Source: Nematostella vectensis (taxonomy: Eukaryota; Cnidaria; Anthozoa; Actiniaria; Edwardsiidae). From it: DNA of 64,000 bases. Under the pieces are notes generated by a model. It saw nothing but the letters and a program-made list of their open reading frames with translations. It had not been told where the DNA came from and did not search any database. The position numbers were made by a program, and so were the translations under genes. This document shows, piece after piece, positions 61,070 through 64,000 of this stretch; the first letter of the stretch is position 1; every line of letters starts with the position of its first letter. The stretch covers positions 7,324,498 through 7,388,497 of the forward strand of contig NC_064045.1 of NCBI RefSeq assembly GCF_932526225.1, in the 5' to 3' direction.

Positions 61070-61310
61070 GTGATAAAAAGCATGGAAAGTAGAAGTAAAT
61101 CGACAACCAAGAAAAGAGGGAATAGAAGAACGTTTTACACCAAGTCTAGACTCTATAGACATTTACCTTTTATTTGTACCTGTCTTAAGAGTAAGGGAAA
61201 AGCTAGAAAAGATATTATAGCAACAGCTAACAAGCAGCAAATGGAAGCAATCGGAGAGGTGGCTCTCAATTTTCTTAAAGGGAATGTAATAACTTATTTA
61301 AGCGCTTGAC
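61070..61310 (+). pseudogene. small basic Polinton-associated protein, frameshifted
   Basis: A 79-codon frame with KRGNRRTFYTKSRLYRHL, then MEAIGEVALNFLKGNV, matches the small Lys/Arg-rich protein usually encoded just after the packaging ATPase in these elements. It is broken by a frameshift near 61,290. The family's basic hinge and a hydrophobic GFPPALASKIAPLASSLLG tail continue in another frame to a stop at about 61,445. Such proteins are thought to be virion core-like, by analogy with basic core proteins. Inactive copy. Confidence 0.65.
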
Positions 61311-61445
61311 GCAAAAAACACCAAGTTTAAAAAAGAAAAAAAGAAGTTCAAAACCAGAAATGGGGTTTCCTCCAGCTTTAGCCTCGAAAATAGCGCCGTT
61401 AGCTTCTAGTTTACTAGGAAAACGCAAAAATGAAATGAAATACTA

Positions 61446-64000
61446 ACAAAAGATAATGCTAAGATAATGCTTAGTCCAGGAGCAGCTAATGAAAAGCCTA
61501 GAAATGGAACATCGTGTAACATCTCCCCCCACCAGTTACCTGCTTTGACATGATAAGATAAAAATAATGTAAAATTTAAAATAAATGTAAAATATATCAA
61601 TTTATACCTACCAGCGCAAGCAATAGAAATTGCAGATACACAAGGGCATGCATAAATTGTGCTGGCCATCCCCGCCATACTACTCCCCTTGCATGCAAAT
61701 AGTATAACACAGAAAAGATCAATTGTGACGTCTTTGGGAGTAAACAGTAGACAGTCTTATAGGGATTGTTAGTAAAAGGATCAATACATCTTACTAGAAA
61801 TACAAGGTGAGAGTTCATCGTTGGATATATATGAACCAGACTATTGAAACTATTCATAGATATCGTTTTCATAAGGTTTTTTGTTTTTTAAAGTCTATGT
61901 TAGGGACAATATAACATATTAATTTTTCTTTCACATATGCAACAAAATTAAATAGTGCTCCGTGAGCATTCCACTGAAGCAGTATGTAACACACCAAATA
62001 CTTAACATGTGAGTTTAGGTGGCAAACAAGCACGGCGCTCGATGTTGCTCGCATAAAGCCAATTTTTACGTTATATTAAGATAAAAACTTGCTCGGGATA
62101 AATATTATGATTCACATGACATAACTGACAATGGAAATATATATGTCAATGGTCAGCATTTTTCAGGTAAGCTGATACGTAGGATTTCTTACATCCATTT
62201 ACATCTATCCGCAGTGATCTCCCAAGTCGCAGTCATATTATGATAAACATCACACTTTCCCTCCCGCCATGCTGTAAGTATGAACAGTAGTATAAGGTCC
62301 GGATACTCCTGTGTTATTTAACTGGCTTAGTTGTATGCATAAGAGTTTTTTTATATCTGAATTCTACAATGTACTGTTAAACCTATCATTGATCAGTATA
62401 TTCCATTTGTAACTTCGCTTGCTCATCCTCAGATTCAGTTTCAAGTGGCAAATGGATTAATGAAGACAATGATCACGATGTTATGTTTTTGCTTTCCATA
62501 ATAATGATAGATGCTGTTGCTACCGATGATGATGATGGTGGCGGCACACAAAAATAACTTATCTTTAATATTCAAATAAATCTTTTCTATCAAAGGCTTT
62601 TACATTTTGCGTTTGTTTTGTAGTACAAGTCTTATTGCACGTTTTAGGAAACGGTTTATCCTAGTAAGTCACCAGACAAATATCGATGTTTTTTTATTTG
62701 TATATATCAGAATACGTAAACCAAAAGAAAATCATCTTGAAGAAAATACAGGACAATCCATACTTTTTCTTAAGTGGAACCCACCGTAAACTCTTTAATA
62801 ATGCTAGGAAGTTTCTACAAAAATTGCAGGTCATCTCACAACCAGAATCTAGAGTACGTGTAAAATGTCTTCAAAAGCTTCCGAATTTAACGCCCATTCC
62901 TCCGTTATACACGAACTTGTAAACCAACGTAGCAGAAAGATATAATGAAATGATTATCAATGATTATCAAACATTCTATTTGATGCAAATTTTAACACAC
63001 CTTTTTAGAGGACGTAATTTTTGTTTCCATGCTTTCCGCTAGAATGAGACGTTAAAAACTTCCAGCTTCACATCATCTTTTAAAAATGATTAAGTAACAT
63101 ATCAGCCATCAATTAGAACAAATTGAAAAAGGGAGGGGCCTGATTATCAAATGGAAACGGGTCGAATAGACCTTGGAAATAAGATATTATGATATAAAAA
63201 GAAAAACAACGCAATTTACATTTAAATTCCACTGACCTGAACCGCAGTCCCACGCAGGCAGCCCAAATTCGCTTTATTTTTTTACTCGTTACGGGAGGCC
63301 TGTGTTCGTGTTGCTCGTAGTTTTGACTACAAGCAAACGTTCCTTGGTAAGTATTTCGGTTATTTATAAGTGCTTCAAGCTATAAGCCTCCACAGAAACC
63401 TCCAGAAGAGCATCATTAAGCTTGGATTGTGGGTCAGAGCCAGACTGCTGGAAGAAATCAGTAGTCGGAGAAACGATTTTACTCGCTATTTCTTCAGCGA
63501 TCGTCGATTCATTGAGAGTGAAATTTGTTTTCAGGCAATTCTGTGGAAGGATTATCCGATTTTTGCATCACTTTTGCTTAATTGTGGGAAAACATAAACC
63601 CAATTTTGGCAAAGAAAAATTCTAAACGCGGAGTAGCTTGGCACTTATAAAAAAATTATATAAAGAAAAGGCGGGAACCTTTCCTTGCAAAATTTGCAGT
63701 GTTACCCATAATGCACTGCGGGAGGTAATACAACAAAATCGGCAGCAATTGTGGACAAAAAATAGAAAATAGATATAAATTTGTGAATAAACCCAATAAA
63801 TAGATAAAAATTTGTCAATCAAATTCAATGAGAATAAAATCCACCTTATGAACGCCAATATAGCCTTGATTGTATTTTTTTTTTTTTTTGCAAGCCACCC
63901 GTAAAAATATATATAAGTAGGTGATTGTCCGTTCTTGATCCATGTGGTTACCGTGTGATGCTGCCATGCACAATTCTGAAATATGTCCCAGTTGACGACA
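61446..64000. other. no confidently recognised gene
   Basis: AT-rich sequence. A plus-strand frame at 62,686-62,922 (78 codons, KKIILKKIQDNPYFFLSGTH) is protein-like, and it could belong to the same broken element as the ATPase. I cannot match it to a family. Frames at 63,370-63,625 are open but unrecognised. A T-run lies at about 63,875. Confidence 0.35.

Overview
This is an AT-rich metazoan nuclear genome segment. It has intron-rich genes with GT..AG introns, many short inverted-repeat transposons, animal-type LINEs, a tRNA-derived SINE and traces of a Polinton/Maverick-like element. The repeat mix (RTE-like and CR1/L2-like LINEs, Ty3/gypsy, pogo-like and hAT-like miniature elements) fits a cnidarian, probably an anthozoan. 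The species is an inference and is not proven by anything in the window.

Layout. From 1 to about 24.9 kb I find no host gene. The stretch holds microsatellites, a TTAA-flanked inverted-repeat element (2.4-3.4 kb), an eroded LINE tail (5.4-5.85 kb), a palindromic MITE (14.8 kb), a 3.66-kb TTAA-flanked element with about 1-kb terminal inverted repeats (20.1-23.8 kb) and a small hAT-like element with a minisatellite inside (24.0-24.3 kb).

From 24,977 to 32,474 (+) lies a complete SRP68 gene. I resolved 13 exons whose lengths add up to a 613-codon frame. SRP68 is part of the signal recognition particle, which targets secretory and membrane proteins to the ER. From 32.5 to 42.3 kb there are MITEs, a 230-bp direct duplication, a roughly 1.1-kb tandem array with a 38-bp monomer and 77-bp dimer, and a likely terminal exon of an unrecognised gene at 40.15 kb.

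From 42,342 to 51,896 (+) lies a complete LCMT1 gene. I resolved 12 exons giving 313 codons. LCMT1 methylates the C-terminal leucine of the PP2A catalytic subunit. Its second intron hosts a 5'-truncated CR1/L2-like LINE, a hAT-like MITE and a 190-bp tandem duplication.

From 52.9 kb to the end the sequence is a graveyard of mobile elements: a pogo/Tigger-like element carrying an unrelated HIRAN-like ORF, a possible Polinton integrase fragment, an 18S rRNA fragment, a broken RTE-like LINE, a broken Ty3/gypsy pol and a broken Polinton-like packaging ATPase plus a small core protein. The two housekeeping genes are not known to share a pathway; they are simply neighbours on the same strand. No operon, CRISPR array or prokaryotic feature is present.
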